Assembly: GCF_015223065.1 (NCBI RefSeq)
Contig: NZ_JADFBY010000001.1
Coordinates: forward strand, 124,001 to 188,000
Length of the DNA stretch: 64,000 bases
Source of the DNA: Mucilaginibacter sp. JRF
GTDB lineage: Bacteria; Bacteroidota; Bacteroidia; Sphingobacteriales; Sphingobacteriaceae
Direction: 5' to 3'
Part shown: in pieces, positions 16,956-26,448 of the stretch
How the letters are laid out: every line of letters begins with the position of its first letter
Numbering within the stretch: the stretch's first letter is position 1
Notes under the pieces: model-generated
What the model was told of the DNA's origin: nothing
Databases searched by the model: none
The model's input: the letters and a program-made list of their open reading frames with translations, nothing else
Made by a program: the position numbers and the translations under genes

Positions 16956-19402
16956 TTATCATTAGTACTGCCACCCATACGCGATACCTCATCGCCCGAA
17001 CCACCTGTACGTTTACGGGCCGCCTTTAACGAGTTATTACCAAAGCGATAGCTAAAGGTTACGGTAACAAAACGTGTTCCCGGCTTTTCACGACCGCGCA
17101 TATTCAGGTTCAAAAAGCGGGTATCATACCTGTCTATCTGGGTATTGAAAATATCGCTCATGGCCAGCCTTATAGTACCCTGATCGCGCATGATAACGTG
17201 GCTCAAACCCGCGCTAAAGTAGTATTGCTCGCGGTAATTTTTTATACCGAAGTAAGTCGGCGTTTCGTAATTGGCATTCACCTCGGCCTTAAATTTCTCG
17301 GTAATGCTGAACGCCTGGTTCATCTGTATCAAAAAATCGTAAGCATGCTTGTTTACCGCGCCTGCATCCTTGTAAAAATAGCGGCTATGGCTTAGCTCAA
17401 TGTAATTATTGATCTGCCACCAGGGGGTAATATCAAACGGGGTGGTTATTTCTAACCCGTACACATGCCGGTTGGCCACATTGCTTTTGGTGGTGGTATA
17501 CACACCTGTCGCGTTGTTCTGCTCGTAAATAGTAGTATAAAAATCGTTAGTAACGCTAAAGCTCAGGGCTGCCTTGAATTTGATGAGGTAGGTATCAGCC
17601 AGTTCAAAATAATTAACGTACTGCGGCTTCAAAAAAGGATTACCTGTGCTGAAGGCGTACGGATCAATATAGGCCACAAAAGGGTTCAGATCCTGGTAAT
17701 TTGGCCTGGCTATACGCCTATTATACGATAGCGTGAACTGATGCTCATCGCCAACACCGCGTATCAGCTGTATACTCGGGAACAGGTTAAAATACGATGT
17801 ATCGGCACGCCTGTTCGGGTTAAATGATGTACGGTCGGCATGTGTTTGCTCGGCACGTAAACCTGCCGAAACATCGGTTGATCCTATTTTGGTGTTGTAG
17901 TTAATGTACCCGGCCTCTATGCGCTCCTTATAAACAAAATGATCGGTAAGGTTGGGTACCAGCTGATAACTACCATCAACCTGCTCATTAAAGTCGATAC
18001 GGTTATCGCTGTTTACTTTGCTCAGCTTGATACCCGCTTCAACACTGCTTTCTTTTGATAATACCCGCGTATAGTCAATCTTACCCGAATAAACATTTAT
18101 ATCTGCCGGAGAAGTTACCTGGAAAAACAAAGGATCGCGTACCTGTGTTCCTGCCGGATTGAAAAAATCGTTACGCAGATTTTCGTCAGACCGTCGGTCA
18201 TAATCCGAATAATCCAGATCGGCCGACAGTACATGCTGGTCGTCGCTACCGAAAGTGCCCTTATAATTCAGGTTATAGTTGAGGTTATAAATATTCCTGT
18301 CGATGCCCGAGTTAGTGGTAATCACCGAATCGGGAACGCCGTTGTAGGCAATATTGGTGGTGTTGCGCTTATCAATATCGGCAGGTGTGGCATAGCCATG
18401 CACTATAAAGCCAATGTTTTGTTTAGGCGATACAGTCCAATCGGCACCGGTATTAAACGTATAGTTTTTAAGGCGGGTAGTGCCCTTGTAACGCATCTTA
18501 TAGTCGGATGTGTTTTGGCCAATGGTTATCAAACGGTCAACATCCCAAAAACGGGGCACCTCGCTGGCGGTGAATACATAGCTGCCAAACAGGTTAACCT
18601 TTTTAGCGCGATAGTTCAGGTTAACGGTTGAGGTGAACCTGTAATTCTCTCCCACGGAAGCGGCTTGTACCACGCCTATACGCCAGCCCAGGTCGCGGTT
18701 CTTTTTTAGTACAATGTTGATCAAACCACCACCCGCGGCATCATACTTGGCCGATGGATTAGCGATAAGCTCGACCGAGCTTACCATGCTGCTGTTATAG
18801 CTTTTAAGCAGCTCGGCCAATTGCTCGCCGGTGAGTTGGGTAACCTTGCCATTAATAGCAATCAACGCCTTTTGGCCTCCTTTATACAACACCTCCTCGC
18901 CCGATACCTTTATGCCCGGCGCGTTGCGCAGCACATCAAGCATATTATTACCTGCCGATACAATGCTTTTTTCAACATTGATAACGGTTTTATCGGGCCG
19001 TACTTCAATAAAATTCTTTTTGGCGGTAACCTTAACTTCCTTAAGCTGATAGTTTAGCGGAACCAGTTTAACATCAGGCGTCTTGATCTTGCCTGTGCCA
19101 TCGGCCACAACATATTGCAGGGTGTAAAAGCGGTTATAACCCACCTTGTTTATGGCGATAAAGTATTTGCCGGGCTTAATATCTCTAAATTCAAAAAAGC
19201 CGTTAACATCGCTAATGGTGGTGGCTATAAGTGTAGAGTCGGGGTGGCGGAGCAGCCTTACCGTGGCAGCATCTGCCGGCTGCATAGATTCTTCTGACAA
19301 TACCTTACCCTCAATACTTTTCTGACTTGTTTGCGCAAACGCTGCCATACAGGCAAACGCAAGCAACACAACAAAAAAGCACCGGGTCAGTAAGTTCATC
19401 AA
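16952..19402 (-). CDS. Outer-membrane beta-barrel receptor with carboxypeptidase-like N-terminal domain
   Basis: An 816-residue outer-membrane protein: signal peptide 1-23, a CarboxypepD_reg-like domain at about 29-110 (IEGKVLSEESMQPADAATV), a plug-like region at about 125-230 (LDVLRNAPGIKV, NPSAKYDAAGGGLINIVLK), then a long barrel made of alternating hydrophobic strands, ending in the aromatic-rich RFVTVTFSYRFG near 790. It belongs to the TonB-dependent-receptor-like outer membrane beta-barrel family of Bacteroidota. No SusD partner gene is adjacent, so a peptide, siderophore or other ligand is as likely as a glycan. Confidence 0.88.
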   Translation of the reverse strand: MMNLLTRCFFVVLLAFACMAAFAQTSQKSIEGKVLSEESMQPADAATVRLLRHPDSTLIATTISDVNGFFEFRDIKPGKYFIAINKVGYNRFYTLQYVVADGTGKIKTPDVKLVPLNYQLKEVKVTAKKNFIEVRPDKTVINVEKSIVSAGNNMLDVLRNAPGIKVSGEEVLYKGGQKALIAINGKVTQLTGEQLAELLKSYNSSMVSSVELIANPSAKYDAAGGGLINIVLKKNRDLGWRIGVVQAASVGENYRFTSTVNLNYRAKKVNLFGSYVFTASEVPRFWDVDRLITIGQNTSDYKMRYKGTTRLKNYTFNTGADWTVSPKQNIGFIVHGYATPADIDKRNTTNIAYNGVPDSVITTNSGIDRNIYNLNYNLNYKGTFGSDDQHVLSADLDYSDYDRRSDENLRNDFFNPAGTQVRDPLFFQVTSPADINVYSGKIDYTRVLSKESSVEAGIKLSKVNSDNRIDFNEQVDGSYQLVPNLTDHFVYKERIEAGYINYNTKIGSTDVSAGLRAEQTHADRTSFNPNRRADTSYFNLFPSIQLIRGVGDEHQFTLSYNRRIARPNYQDLNPFVAYIDPYAFSTGNPFLKPQYVNYFELADTYLIKFKAALSFSVTNDFYTTIYEQNNATGVYTTTKSNVANRHVYGLEITTPFDITPWWQINNYIELSHSRYFYKDAGAVNKHAYDFLIQMNQAFSITEKFKAEVNANYETPTYFGIKNYREQYYFSAGLSHVIMRDQGTIRLAMSDIFNTQIDRYDTRFLNLNMRGREKPGTRFVTVTFSYRFGNNSLKAARKRTGGSGDEVSRMGGSTNDN

Positions 19403-19579
19403 TATAATAAGGGGTAAACCTTGCAGTAGCCATCAAATATTTAAAAAACTATGATGGTATCACAATAATAAGCTTTTTTACGCTAATGCCCTAAATATGT
19501 TGTTACGATTAAGGGTACAACCGCCACGATTTTTTGATTAGATTTGTTAATTATCCTATTATAAAAACTAACGTTTAGA

Positions 19580-20884
19580 ATGACCGCTTTTAAAACGCTT
19601 GTTACCGCAGTAATACTTACCCTAACTACCATTAACCTGTTTGCCCAGGCCGAGCCTGAAGCCAACAAGAAAGCCGTACAATACTTTATTAAACAATACA
19701 ATACCGGCCACCCCGATAGCGTATACACCCGCTTTAGCACCGAAATGAAGGCTGCACTGCCGGCCGATCAGTTTCGTACCACTACCATACAGCTTAAAAA
19801 CCAGCTGGGTATGTTAAAGAATGCTGATTTTTTGAAGCTGGAAGGCAATGTATCTGTTTACAAAGCCAACTTTGAAAAAGCAACCTTTACCCTCAACGTA
19901 GCCGTTAACGCACAAAACCAATACATAGGTTTACTATTACGCCCTTATGAGGCAACCCCGGGCGAGGCCGCAGCAAGCACAGCAGCCATTGACGCATCGC
20001 TTACGGAAACTCCTTATACACTCAAAACATTTTCGGGCAATATATCAGGCTCGTTGGTAAAGCCTAAAGGCGAGGGCAAGGTGCCATTAGTGTTGATTAT
20101 TGCAGGTTCAGGCCCTACCGACCGTAACGGCAATAGCGCCAAGCTTGGCCTTAATACGAATGCCTACATGCAGCTGGCCAATGAGCTGGGCAAAAAAGGC
20201 ATAGCTACTTTAAGATATGATAAACGTTTGATCGGCCAGTCGACAAGCACTACTAAGGAGTCGGAATTGAAGTTTGAGGATATGGTGGAGGATGCCGTTG
20301 GTTTGATAAACGACGTGAACGACAAAGGTGAGTTCTCAAAAATAATTGTATTGGGCCATAGTGAGGGATCATTAGTAGGGATGCTTGCTTCTGCCGAAGC
20401 TCCGGTAAAGGGTTTTATATCCGTAGCCGGCGCGGGCGACCCTGCCGAGAAGATACTTTCGGAACAAATGAAAACCCAGCCAAAGTATATTGCCGATGGT
20501 TTTAAACGCGTGCTCGACAGCCTGAAGCGTGGTAAAACAACACCCGATGTGGATGCCTCGCTATACTTTATAGCCCGCCCAAGCATACAAGGCTACATCA
20601 TGTCGTGGTGCAGGTATGACCCTCAGCGCGAGATCAAGAAACTGAAAATGCCGGTGCTGATACTGCAAGGCACAACCGACCTGCAAGTGCCCACCGCCCA
20701 GGCCGAAAAGCTAAAGAAAGGCAAATCGGACGCGCAACTAACCATCATCCCCGAGATGAACCATGTACTAAAAGCCGCCCCTGCCGATACCAAGCAAAAC
20801 ATGGCCACCTACAATGCCCCCGAACTGCCCCTGAAACCCGAACTGGTTACCGGGATAGTTGATTTTGTGGGGAAGGTGAAGTAG
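19580..20884 (+). CDS. Exported alpha/beta hydrolase with DUF3887-like N-terminal domain
   Basis: A 434-residue protein with a signal peptide (1-22, ending NLFAQA). Residues about 28-125 resemble the DUF3887 domain that precedes many Bacteroidota hydrolases. The hydrolase fold follows: oxyanion region IIAGSGPTDRNGNS, nucleophile elbow LGHSEGS, acid strand LILQGTTDLQVP, and catalytic His in PEMNHVLK. It probably cleaves esters or acyl groups in the periplasm. A -7-like box TAGATTTG lies at 19540-19547. Single gene followed by a repeat region. Confidence 0.85.
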   Translation: MTAFKTLVTAVILTLTTINLFAQAEPEANKKAVQYFIKQYNTGHPDSVYTRFSTEMKAALPADQFRTTTIQLKNQLGMLKNADFLKLEGNVSVYKANFEKATFTLNVAVNAQNQYIGLLLRPYEATPGEAAASTAAIDASLTETPYTLKTFSGNISGSLVKPKGEGKVPLVLIIAGSGPTDRNGNSAKLGLNTNAYMQLANELGKKGIATLRYDKRLIGQSTSTTKESELKFEDMVEDAVGLINDVNDKGEFSKIIVLGHSEGSLVGMLASAEAPVKGFISVAGAGDPAEKILSEQMKTQPKYIADGFKRVLDSLKRGKTTPDVDASLYFIARPSIQGYIMSWCRYDPQREIKKLKMPVLILQGTTDLQVPTAQAEKLKKGKSDAQLTIIPEMNHVLKAAPADTKQNMATYNAPELPLKPELVTGIVDFVGKVK

Positions 20885-20906
20885 GAGCTTTTATAAATTA
20901 ATACTT

Positions 20907-21458
20907 GTCATCTCGAACGGTAGTGAGAGATCTGTCTGCGTTCAATAAACAAGCGACAGATTTCTCCTCGTACAACCCCTCCTAAATCCTCCCCAAGGGG
21001 AGGACTTTAATAATTAAGTTCTTAAAAAGCGCGTAGGCCTGGCAGAAAACCGGGCCAGGGAGTATGGCCTGTGGGTTGAAGGTTTTTTCTGCCTTGATGT
21101 TTGGTTACTTTGCATCTAAGGTAAAGTAACTGGGCCCTGCGCCCAAGAGCAGACTGACGATAATTAAACCACAATCTCTCAACTAAAGCACTTTACTCAA
21201 ATCGCTTCATTACCTGTCCTCAATTTCTTTTGAGCGATCAAAAGAAACAAAAGTCGCCGGCTACGCCCTGCCCGGTGAAAGTTTGTGCTTTGGCAGGGCT
21301 TGTGCTACTCCGGGCATTTCTGATGCCGGGAGGATAGATTATTTGCGGTTTGTGCGTTTGTGTTTTAAATTCTGTCATTCCGAACGAGGTACGAAGAGGA
21401 ATCTGTACACGTTTATAGCAAATCGTACAGATTTCTCGCTATCGCTCGAAATGACAGG
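20907..21458. repeat. Mosaic extragenic repeat, copy 3
   Basis: Between convergent genes, in the same orientation as copy 1: a partial module D (about 20907-20970), a C/T-rich module (about 20972-21006), module A (about 21028-21164), module B (about 21207-21350) and a full module D (about 21374-21456). An open frame can be drawn from 21283 to 21984, but it runs through repeat and antisense to rseP and is not credible as a gene. Confidence 0.83.
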
Positions 21459-21522
21459 GGGGATATTTATGAGTATAATAATTACGCGACTTATTATATA
21501 TAATCCAACAAAACCAGCACAC

Positions 21523-21566
21523 AAACAAAAAGCGCTGATAGTTATCCTATCAGCGCTTTTTGTTTA
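21523..21566. terminator. Bidirectional intrinsic terminator
   Basis: AAAAAGCGCTGATAG pairs with CTATCAGCGCTTTTT (arms about 21527-21541 and 21547-21561) with a five-base loop and T runs on both strands. It lies just past the stop codon of rseP and is the natural end of the long minus-strand block. Confidence 0.88.
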
Positions 21567-21581
21567 TTTTATAAACGGCCT

Positions 21582-22910
21582 TTACTTAGGCAGTATATGC
21601 TTGAAAATATCATTACCGAATGCGAACAGCATCAGCGATACCAGCATCACGAAGCCTACCAGTTGGGCGCGCTCCAGGAATTTATCACTTAGTGGTTTGC
21701 CTTTTATCATCTCGATAAGCAGGAACAGGGCATGGCCGCCATCCAGTGCCGGGATAGGTAGCAGGTTCATCAAGGCTAATACCATTGATAACAGACCTGT
21801 AAGGCTCCAAAAACGTGCCCACTCCCACTGGCCGCCGTACAGAGTAGCAATACCTATAGGGCTTGATACGGCTTTGGTAGCCTTTACTTTACCGGTAAAT
21901 AACTTGCCTAAACCTTTAGCGTTATCCTTAAATGAAGTGATAGCTCTTTCGGCACCGATAGGTAAAGATGCGAATAAGCTATAGTTGATGGTTTTTTCAG
22001 GGATATCTAATTTATTCGCGAAGCCAATAGTGCCATCCTTACTTACATGCGGGTTAAGTGTAAGTGATTTACCTTCACGATCAACGGTAAGGGCAACCTG
22101 TCTGTTTTTGTGTTGTTTTAACTCCTTTTGAAGCTCGTCCAAAAAGGTAACAGGCTTGTTGTCAATAGCGGTAATTACATCGTTATGGGCAAGACCGGCT
22201 TTTTTAGCACCGCTGTTAGGAGCCAGGCTATCAACCAATATTTTGGTGCGCGGCATACGGCTGATAAACTGTTCGATACCCAGGTCAGATATATCATTCA
22301 AAATATCAGCAGGAATGGTAATGTCCAGTTTTTTGCCGTTGCGATCAATGTTCAGCGTTGCGTTGTCAATCAATACTTTTGAGCTGATGACGTCATCAAA
22401 GCGCTCAACGGTATTGCCGTTTATGGCGTATATCTTATCGCCTGCCCGTAAACCTATCTTTTCGCCGATGCTGCCGGGTACAATACCGTACTTGATCTCG
22501 CTGTTCGGGATATAGGTTTCGCCGTATTTCACGGTCAGCATCCAGAAGATGAATATACCTACTATGATGTTTACAATGATACCGCCAAGCATTACAATAA
22601 GGCGTTGCCAGGCCGGTTTCGAGCGAAACTCCCAAGGCTGTGGTTCACCTGCCATTTGCTCGGTATCCATTGATTCATCTATCATACCGGCAATTTTAAC
22701 ATAGCCGCCTAAAGGCAGCCAGCCAATGCCGTACTCAACACCTTTGTAAGTGAATTTGAACAGGCTGAAATTCCATGCATCAAAAAACAGGTAAAATTTT
22801 TCAACCTTGATACCAAAAGCGCGGGCGGCAATAAAGTGCCCAAACTCGTGTAAAATTACCAGGATCGAAAGACCAAGCAGTAACTGGCCTATCATTACTA
22901 TTACGTCCAT
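21582..22910 (-). CDS. rseP: RIP site-2 metalloprotease RseP
   Basis: A 442-residue inner-membrane zinc protease. The first helix holds the zinc motif HEFGH (21-25), the family loop GIGWLPLGGYVKI follows, then two PDZ-like regions (about 125-200 and 205-280) and the C-terminal LLPIPALDGGHALF with the third zinc ligand Asp. It cuts transmembrane substrates such as anti-sigma factors or signal-peptide remnants. It starts three bases after dxr, the common dxr-rseP arrangement. Confidence 0.95.
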   Translation of the reverse strand: MDVIVMIGQLLLGLSILVILHEFGHFIAARAFGIKVEKFYLFFDAWNFSLFKFTYKGVEYGIGWLPLGGYVKIAGMIDESMDTEQMAGEPQPWEFRSKPAWQRLIVMLGGIIVNIIVGIFIFWMLTVKYGETYIPNSEIKYGIVPGSIGEKIGLRAGDKIYAINGNTVERFDDVISSKVLIDNATLNIDRNGKKLDITIPADILNDISDLGIEQFISRMPRTKILVDSLAPNSGAKKAGLAHNDVITAIDNKPVTFLDELQKELKQHKNRQVALTVDREGKSLTLNPHVSKDGTIGFANKLDIPEKTINYSLFASLPIGAERAITSFKDNAKGLGKLFTGKVKATKAVSSPIGIATLYGGQWEWARFWSLTGLLSMVLALMNLLPIPALDGGHALFLLIEMIKGKPLSDKFLERAQLVGFVMLVSLMLFAFGNDIFKHILPK

Positions 22911-22913
22911 TTA

Positions 22914-24122
22914 TTAGTTTGTGTCAAGTTGTAAAGCCTTTAACGGCAAAGTTTGTATTAAATTTTGTGCTAACAGGCGTGTCTGCTTGTCAGTTTCAAG
23001 GTAATGCTGCAAGGTAGGGGTTTCAATAAATTCCATCTTTTGCATGCAGGCCTCAATAATATCGCTCATGGCCAAAAAGCCGGTTTGGCGGTTTAAAAAG
23101 GCCGCTACGGCTACCTCGTTTGCCGCGTTAACTATGCAGGGCATATTACCGCCCGCTTGCAGTGCATCAAATACCAAACCAAGATTACGGAATGTCTTTA
23201 TGTCAGGCTGCTCGAAGCTAAGCGAAGGGTAATCGGTAAAGCTAAAGCGTTTGTAATTATTGGCTATACGCTGCGGATAACCCAGGGCGTATTGTATAGG
23301 CAATTTCATATCAGGCAAGCCCATTTGTGCCTTTAGGGAGCCATCCTGAAATTGAACCATAGAGTGGATGATGGATTGCGGATGCACGATCACCTCAATT
23401 TGCGAGGGTTGCAGATCAAACAACCACCTGGCCTCAACCACCTCTAAACCTTTATTCATGAGCGAGGCCGAATCAATGGTGATCTTGGCGCCCATTACCC
23501 AGTTGGGGTGTTTGAGGGCATCCTCGCGGGTAACATTGGTCAAATAAGCGGCATCCCTGCCACGGAAAGGGCCACCTGATGCGGTTAGTATGATCTTCTC
23601 TATCGGGTTTTGCTCCTCGCCAACCAGGCATTGAAATATAGCCGAATGTTCAGAATCTACAGGTAATATCTTTACGCCGTGTTCTCGCGCCAGATCAGTG
23701 ATCAATTCACCGGCTACTACCAGGGTTTCTTTGTTTGCTAACGCGATATCTTTACCGGCCTTAATGGCGGCAATAGTAGGCTCAAGCCCCGCGAAGCCCA
23801 CCATGGCGGTAAGCACAATATTAATTTCGGGCAGGGTAACCAGCTCAGTAATGGCTTTGTGCCCGGCATGTACCTTTATTTCGGTTTTTGATAAGGCCTC
23901 CTTTACATAGCCAAACTTGCTTTCATCGCAAATAGCTACGTGTACGGGGTAAAATTCCAGCGCTTGCTGTATCAGCAGGTCGGCATTGCTATTAGCCGTT
24001 AGCAGCACTACCTGGAACCGGTCGGGATTTTCGGTAACCACCTCCAGCGCCTGCGTGCCTATGCTGCCCGTTGAGCCTAAAATGGCTATGTTTTTTATTT
24101 GAGCTATATTATCAAACATCAT
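22914..24122 (-). CDS. dxr: 1-deoxy-D-xylulose 5-phosphate reductoisomerase
   Basis: A 402-residue cytoplasmic enzyme of the MEP isoprenoid pathway, converting DXP to MEP with NADPH. Visible motifs are the NADPH loop ILGSTGSIGTQAL near residue 14, ALANKETLVVAGE, LPVDSEHSAIFQC (metal-binding Asp and Glu), TASGGPF and WVMGAKITIDSASLMNKGLE, all as in DXR. Length is normal. It lies in a minus-strand block 34 bases after the GH3-like gene and three bases before rseP. Confidence 0.96.
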   Translation of the reverse strand: MMFDNIAQIKNIAILGSTGSIGTQALEVVTENPDRFQVVLLTANSNADLLIQQALEFYPVHVAICDESKFGYVKEALSKTEIKVHAGHKAITELVTLPEINIVLTAMVGFAGLEPTIAAIKAGKDIALANKETLVVAGELITDLAREHGVKILPVDSEHSAIFQCLVGEEQNPIEKIILTASGGPFRGRDAAYLTNVTREDALKHPNWVMGAKITIDSASLMNKGLEVVEARWLFDLQPSQIEVIVHPQSIIHSMVQFQDGSLKAQMGLPDMKLPIQYALGYPQRIANNYKRFSFTDYPSLSFEQPDIKTFRNLGLVFDALQAGGNMPCIVNAANEVAVAAFLNRQTGFLAMSDIIEACMQKMEFIETPTLQHYLETDKQTRLLAQNLIQTLPLKALQLDTN

Positions 24123-24156
24123 CTGTCGCTGTGCGGCATAACATCCGCGGCAGCGT

Positions 24157-25656
24157 TTAATTTATGTACTGTTTCAATTCGTCCGCTATCTTCCTGTCGT
24201 TTGCCAGGCGCGGAAGCTTATTTTGGCCACCCAGTTTCCCTTGCGACCGCATATAATTTATAAAAGTATCCTTTTTTACACTATTGACTATCAAAGGCTG
24301 TAAAATGTTACCCTCTATCAGGTCAAAATAGTAAATATTTTTCTTTTGTAGTGCCTTATCCACCTTCAATGCAAAAGCCTTTAAGTCGGCAGGCTCTTTG
24401 CCAAACTCTACAAACCACTCATGGTAGGGTAGTTGTCCGGCATCGGGCGTAACCTGCGGTGCTACGGTAAACTCCACAACGTCAAGCCCTTCCTCTTTAG
24501 CTACGCTCATTAGCGCATGCTCTACTTCTTCACCTATAACGTGTTCGCCAAAGGCTGATATGTAGTGTTTTATGCGCCCGCTTACTATAATTTTATACGG
24601 ATCTTTCGATATGAATTTCACCGTATCGCCAATACTGTAACCCCAAAGGCCGGCGTTGGTATTGAGTATCAGGGCGTAGTTTTTATCCAGTTCCACATCC
24701 GCTAAGCTAAGGCGGGTAGGGTTCTCGTTAAAATACTCATCCGCGGGAATGAACTCGTAGAACATACCCAGATCAACCTGTAGTAGCAAACCCCGTTCCT
24801 TTTGCGAATCCTGAAAAGCGATAAAGCCTTCTGATGCCGGGTAGGTTTCAATGGTATCAATCGCGAAGCCAATACTTTCTTCCATACGGCTGCGGTAAGG
24901 CTCATAATTTACACCGCCGTATACATACAGCCTAAAATTCGGGAATATATCCTTTATTTTTTTGCCGCCATGTTTGGCCGATAGCCTGTCAAAGTACATT
25001 TGGCACCAGGGCGGTATGCCCGATATCAGGCGCATATCTGCCTGGCTGGTTTCCTCAACAATGGCATCTACCTTTTGCTCCCAATCGTCAATACAATTTA
25101 CGGTGTAGCTTGGCAGCCGGTTTTTTTGCAGGTAGCCCGGCACATGGTGCGCCACAATGCCCGACAGGCGACCAACCGGTACGCCATTTTTTTCGGCCAG
25201 CTCGGGGCTGCCTTGTAAAAATATCATTTTACCATCCACAAATTCGGCACGCCCGGTTTCGTGAATATAGCTTAGCAAGGCATTACGGGCAGCCTTGATA
25301 TGCCCCGGCATGCTCTCTTTTGATAGCGGAATGTATTTAACCCCCGATGTAGTACCCGATGTTTTGGTAAGATACAGCGGTTTGCCCGGCCAGGTTACGT
25401 TGGCTTCGCCGGCTACAATACGTTCAATGTAGGTGCGTAGTTCCTCATAATCGCGCACGGGTACGTGGCGCTTAAAATCGGCATAGGTACGTATCTGGTC
25501 AAAGTTGTGCGCCTTGCCAAAGTCGGTATCCTTAGCCTGTGCTATCAGCTGTAAAAAGGTTTTATGTTGCAGGGGCACCGCGTTTTTGCGCTGCTTATTT
25601 AGCTGGCGGTTAACGTAGGCGGCAAATATTTTACTCAGAGAGGCTTTTAAACCCAT
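24157..25656 (-). CDS. GH3 auxin-responsive promoter-family (acyl-adenylating) protein
   Basis: A 499-residue protein of the GH3 branch of acyl-adenylate enzymes. Motifs include the phosphate-binding loop YLTKTSGTTSGVKYIPLS near residue 100, YPASEGFIAFQ for the A4-type substrate loop, and GRIKHYISAFGEHVIGEEVE near 380, which corresponds to the hinge after which the C-terminal lid moves. Plant GH3 proteins join amino acids to jasmonate or auxin; bacterial members have no established substrate. It is three bases from the membrane-protein gene upstream, so the two may work together. Confidence 0.88.
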   Translation of the reverse strand: MGLKASLSKIFAAYVNRQLNKQRKNAVPLQHKTFLQLIAQAKDTDFGKAHNFDQIRTYADFKRHVPVRDYEELRTYIERIVAGEANVTWPGKPLYLTKTSGTTSGVKYIPLSKESMPGHIKAARNALLSYIHETGRAEFVDGKMIFLQGSPELAEKNGVPVGRLSGIVAHHVPGYLQKNRLPSYTVNCIDDWEQKVDAIVEETSQADMRLISGIPPWCQMYFDRLSAKHGGKKIKDIFPNFRLYVYGGVNYEPYRSRMEESIGFAIDTIETYPASEGFIAFQDSQKERGLLLQVDLGMFYEFIPADEYFNENPTRLSLADVELDKNYALILNTNAGLWGYSIGDTVKFISKDPYKIIVSGRIKHYISAFGEHVIGEEVEHALMSVAKEEGLDVVEFTVAPQVTPDAGQLPYHEWFVEFGKEPADLKAFALKVDKALQKKNIYYFDLIEGNILQPLIVNSVKKDTFINYMRSQGKLGGQNKLPRLANDRKIADELKQYIN

Positions 25657-25659
25657 AGT

Positions 25660-26439
25660 TTAGTCGGTTTCGGCAACGCTGTCGTCAACATCCATGTGGC
25701 TGTAAACCAGTTTGCGGTAGGTTACCATAATAATTACCTGTACCGCCGGAAATGCAATGGCAAACCAGGCGTAGTACCCTATTAAAAACAAATAATCATC
25801 TTCATTTTCGGGTTGTAAAAAGGTGATGATAGCATTAATAGGGATAAGGGTAAGGATCATTATAGCGAAAATGCTGAAAACGATACCCAATGTTTTCAAG
25901 AAATTATCTTTAGTTATTTCGAAGCTTTGCTTTAGTGATTCAATAGGCTTTGAATCATCATCAACTATAAAGCATACACACAAAACAGAACGTAATAAAA
26001 GATACAGCAGGCCTAACACAGCTATAACTGTAAATATCTCAGAATACAGCTTATCCTGGCGTTCAAGTACAAGGTTTATAAAAACCAAAATACATACCAG
26101 TATGCCGAACAATATGCAAATGGCTATGAAGTTTACAGCCATGCGTAATGATGGTACTATATCTTTAAACTCAAACTCATAATACTCCCTGTCCATAAGG
26201 GTTAAAATAAGTTTGTAAAAGCTGAGTGTTAGATAGGTTTGTATAATGCCCTGCAAAAAAAACTGTATCAGCCCGCTAACAATTTCTTCGGCACCGGCAA
26301 AAAACACAAACATGATCACATCAACTATTTTATAGATGATGAGCGAGAGAACAGAATATATGACCAGCGGTATGAAGTTCTTTCTCAGTATAGCCCATGA
26401 AGATTTTAATGTTTCTATAATAGAAAACGGATGGTACAT
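25660..26439 (-). CDS. Unrecognised polytopic membrane protein
   Basis: A 259-residue protein with about six hydrophobic helices (near 22-48, 55-80, 108-130, 138-158, 185-210 and 225-245) and an acidic C terminus (HMDVDDSVAETD). The segment KPIESLKQSFEITKDNF, a charged amphipathic stretch between helices, recalls glycerophosphodiesterase membrane-domain or DUF975-like proteins, but I cannot assign it firmly. It sits between a GT2 glycosyltransferase and the GH3-like gene with gaps of nine and three bases, so it is part of the same transcript. Confidence 0.7.
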   Translation of the reverse strand: MYHPFSIIETLKSSWAILRKNFIPLVIYSVLSLIIYKIVDVIMFVFFAGAEEIVSGLIQFFLQGIIQTYLTLSFYKLILTLMDREYYEFEFKDIVPSLRMAVNFIAICILFGILVCILVFINLVLERQDKLYSEIFTVIAVLGLLYLLLRSVLCVCFIVDDDSKPIESLKQSFEITKDNFLKTLGIVFSIFAIMILTLIPINAIITFLQPENEDDYLFLIGYYAWFAIAFPAVQVIIMVTYRKLVYSHMDVDDSVAETD

Positions 26440-26448
26440 ATACAGATG

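Noticed and set aside
21283..21984. Open frame of 233 codons across the repeat region and into rseP
   Set aside because: Its first half translates the extragenic repeat, the second half is antisense to the conserved rseP gene, and the product resembles no protein family.
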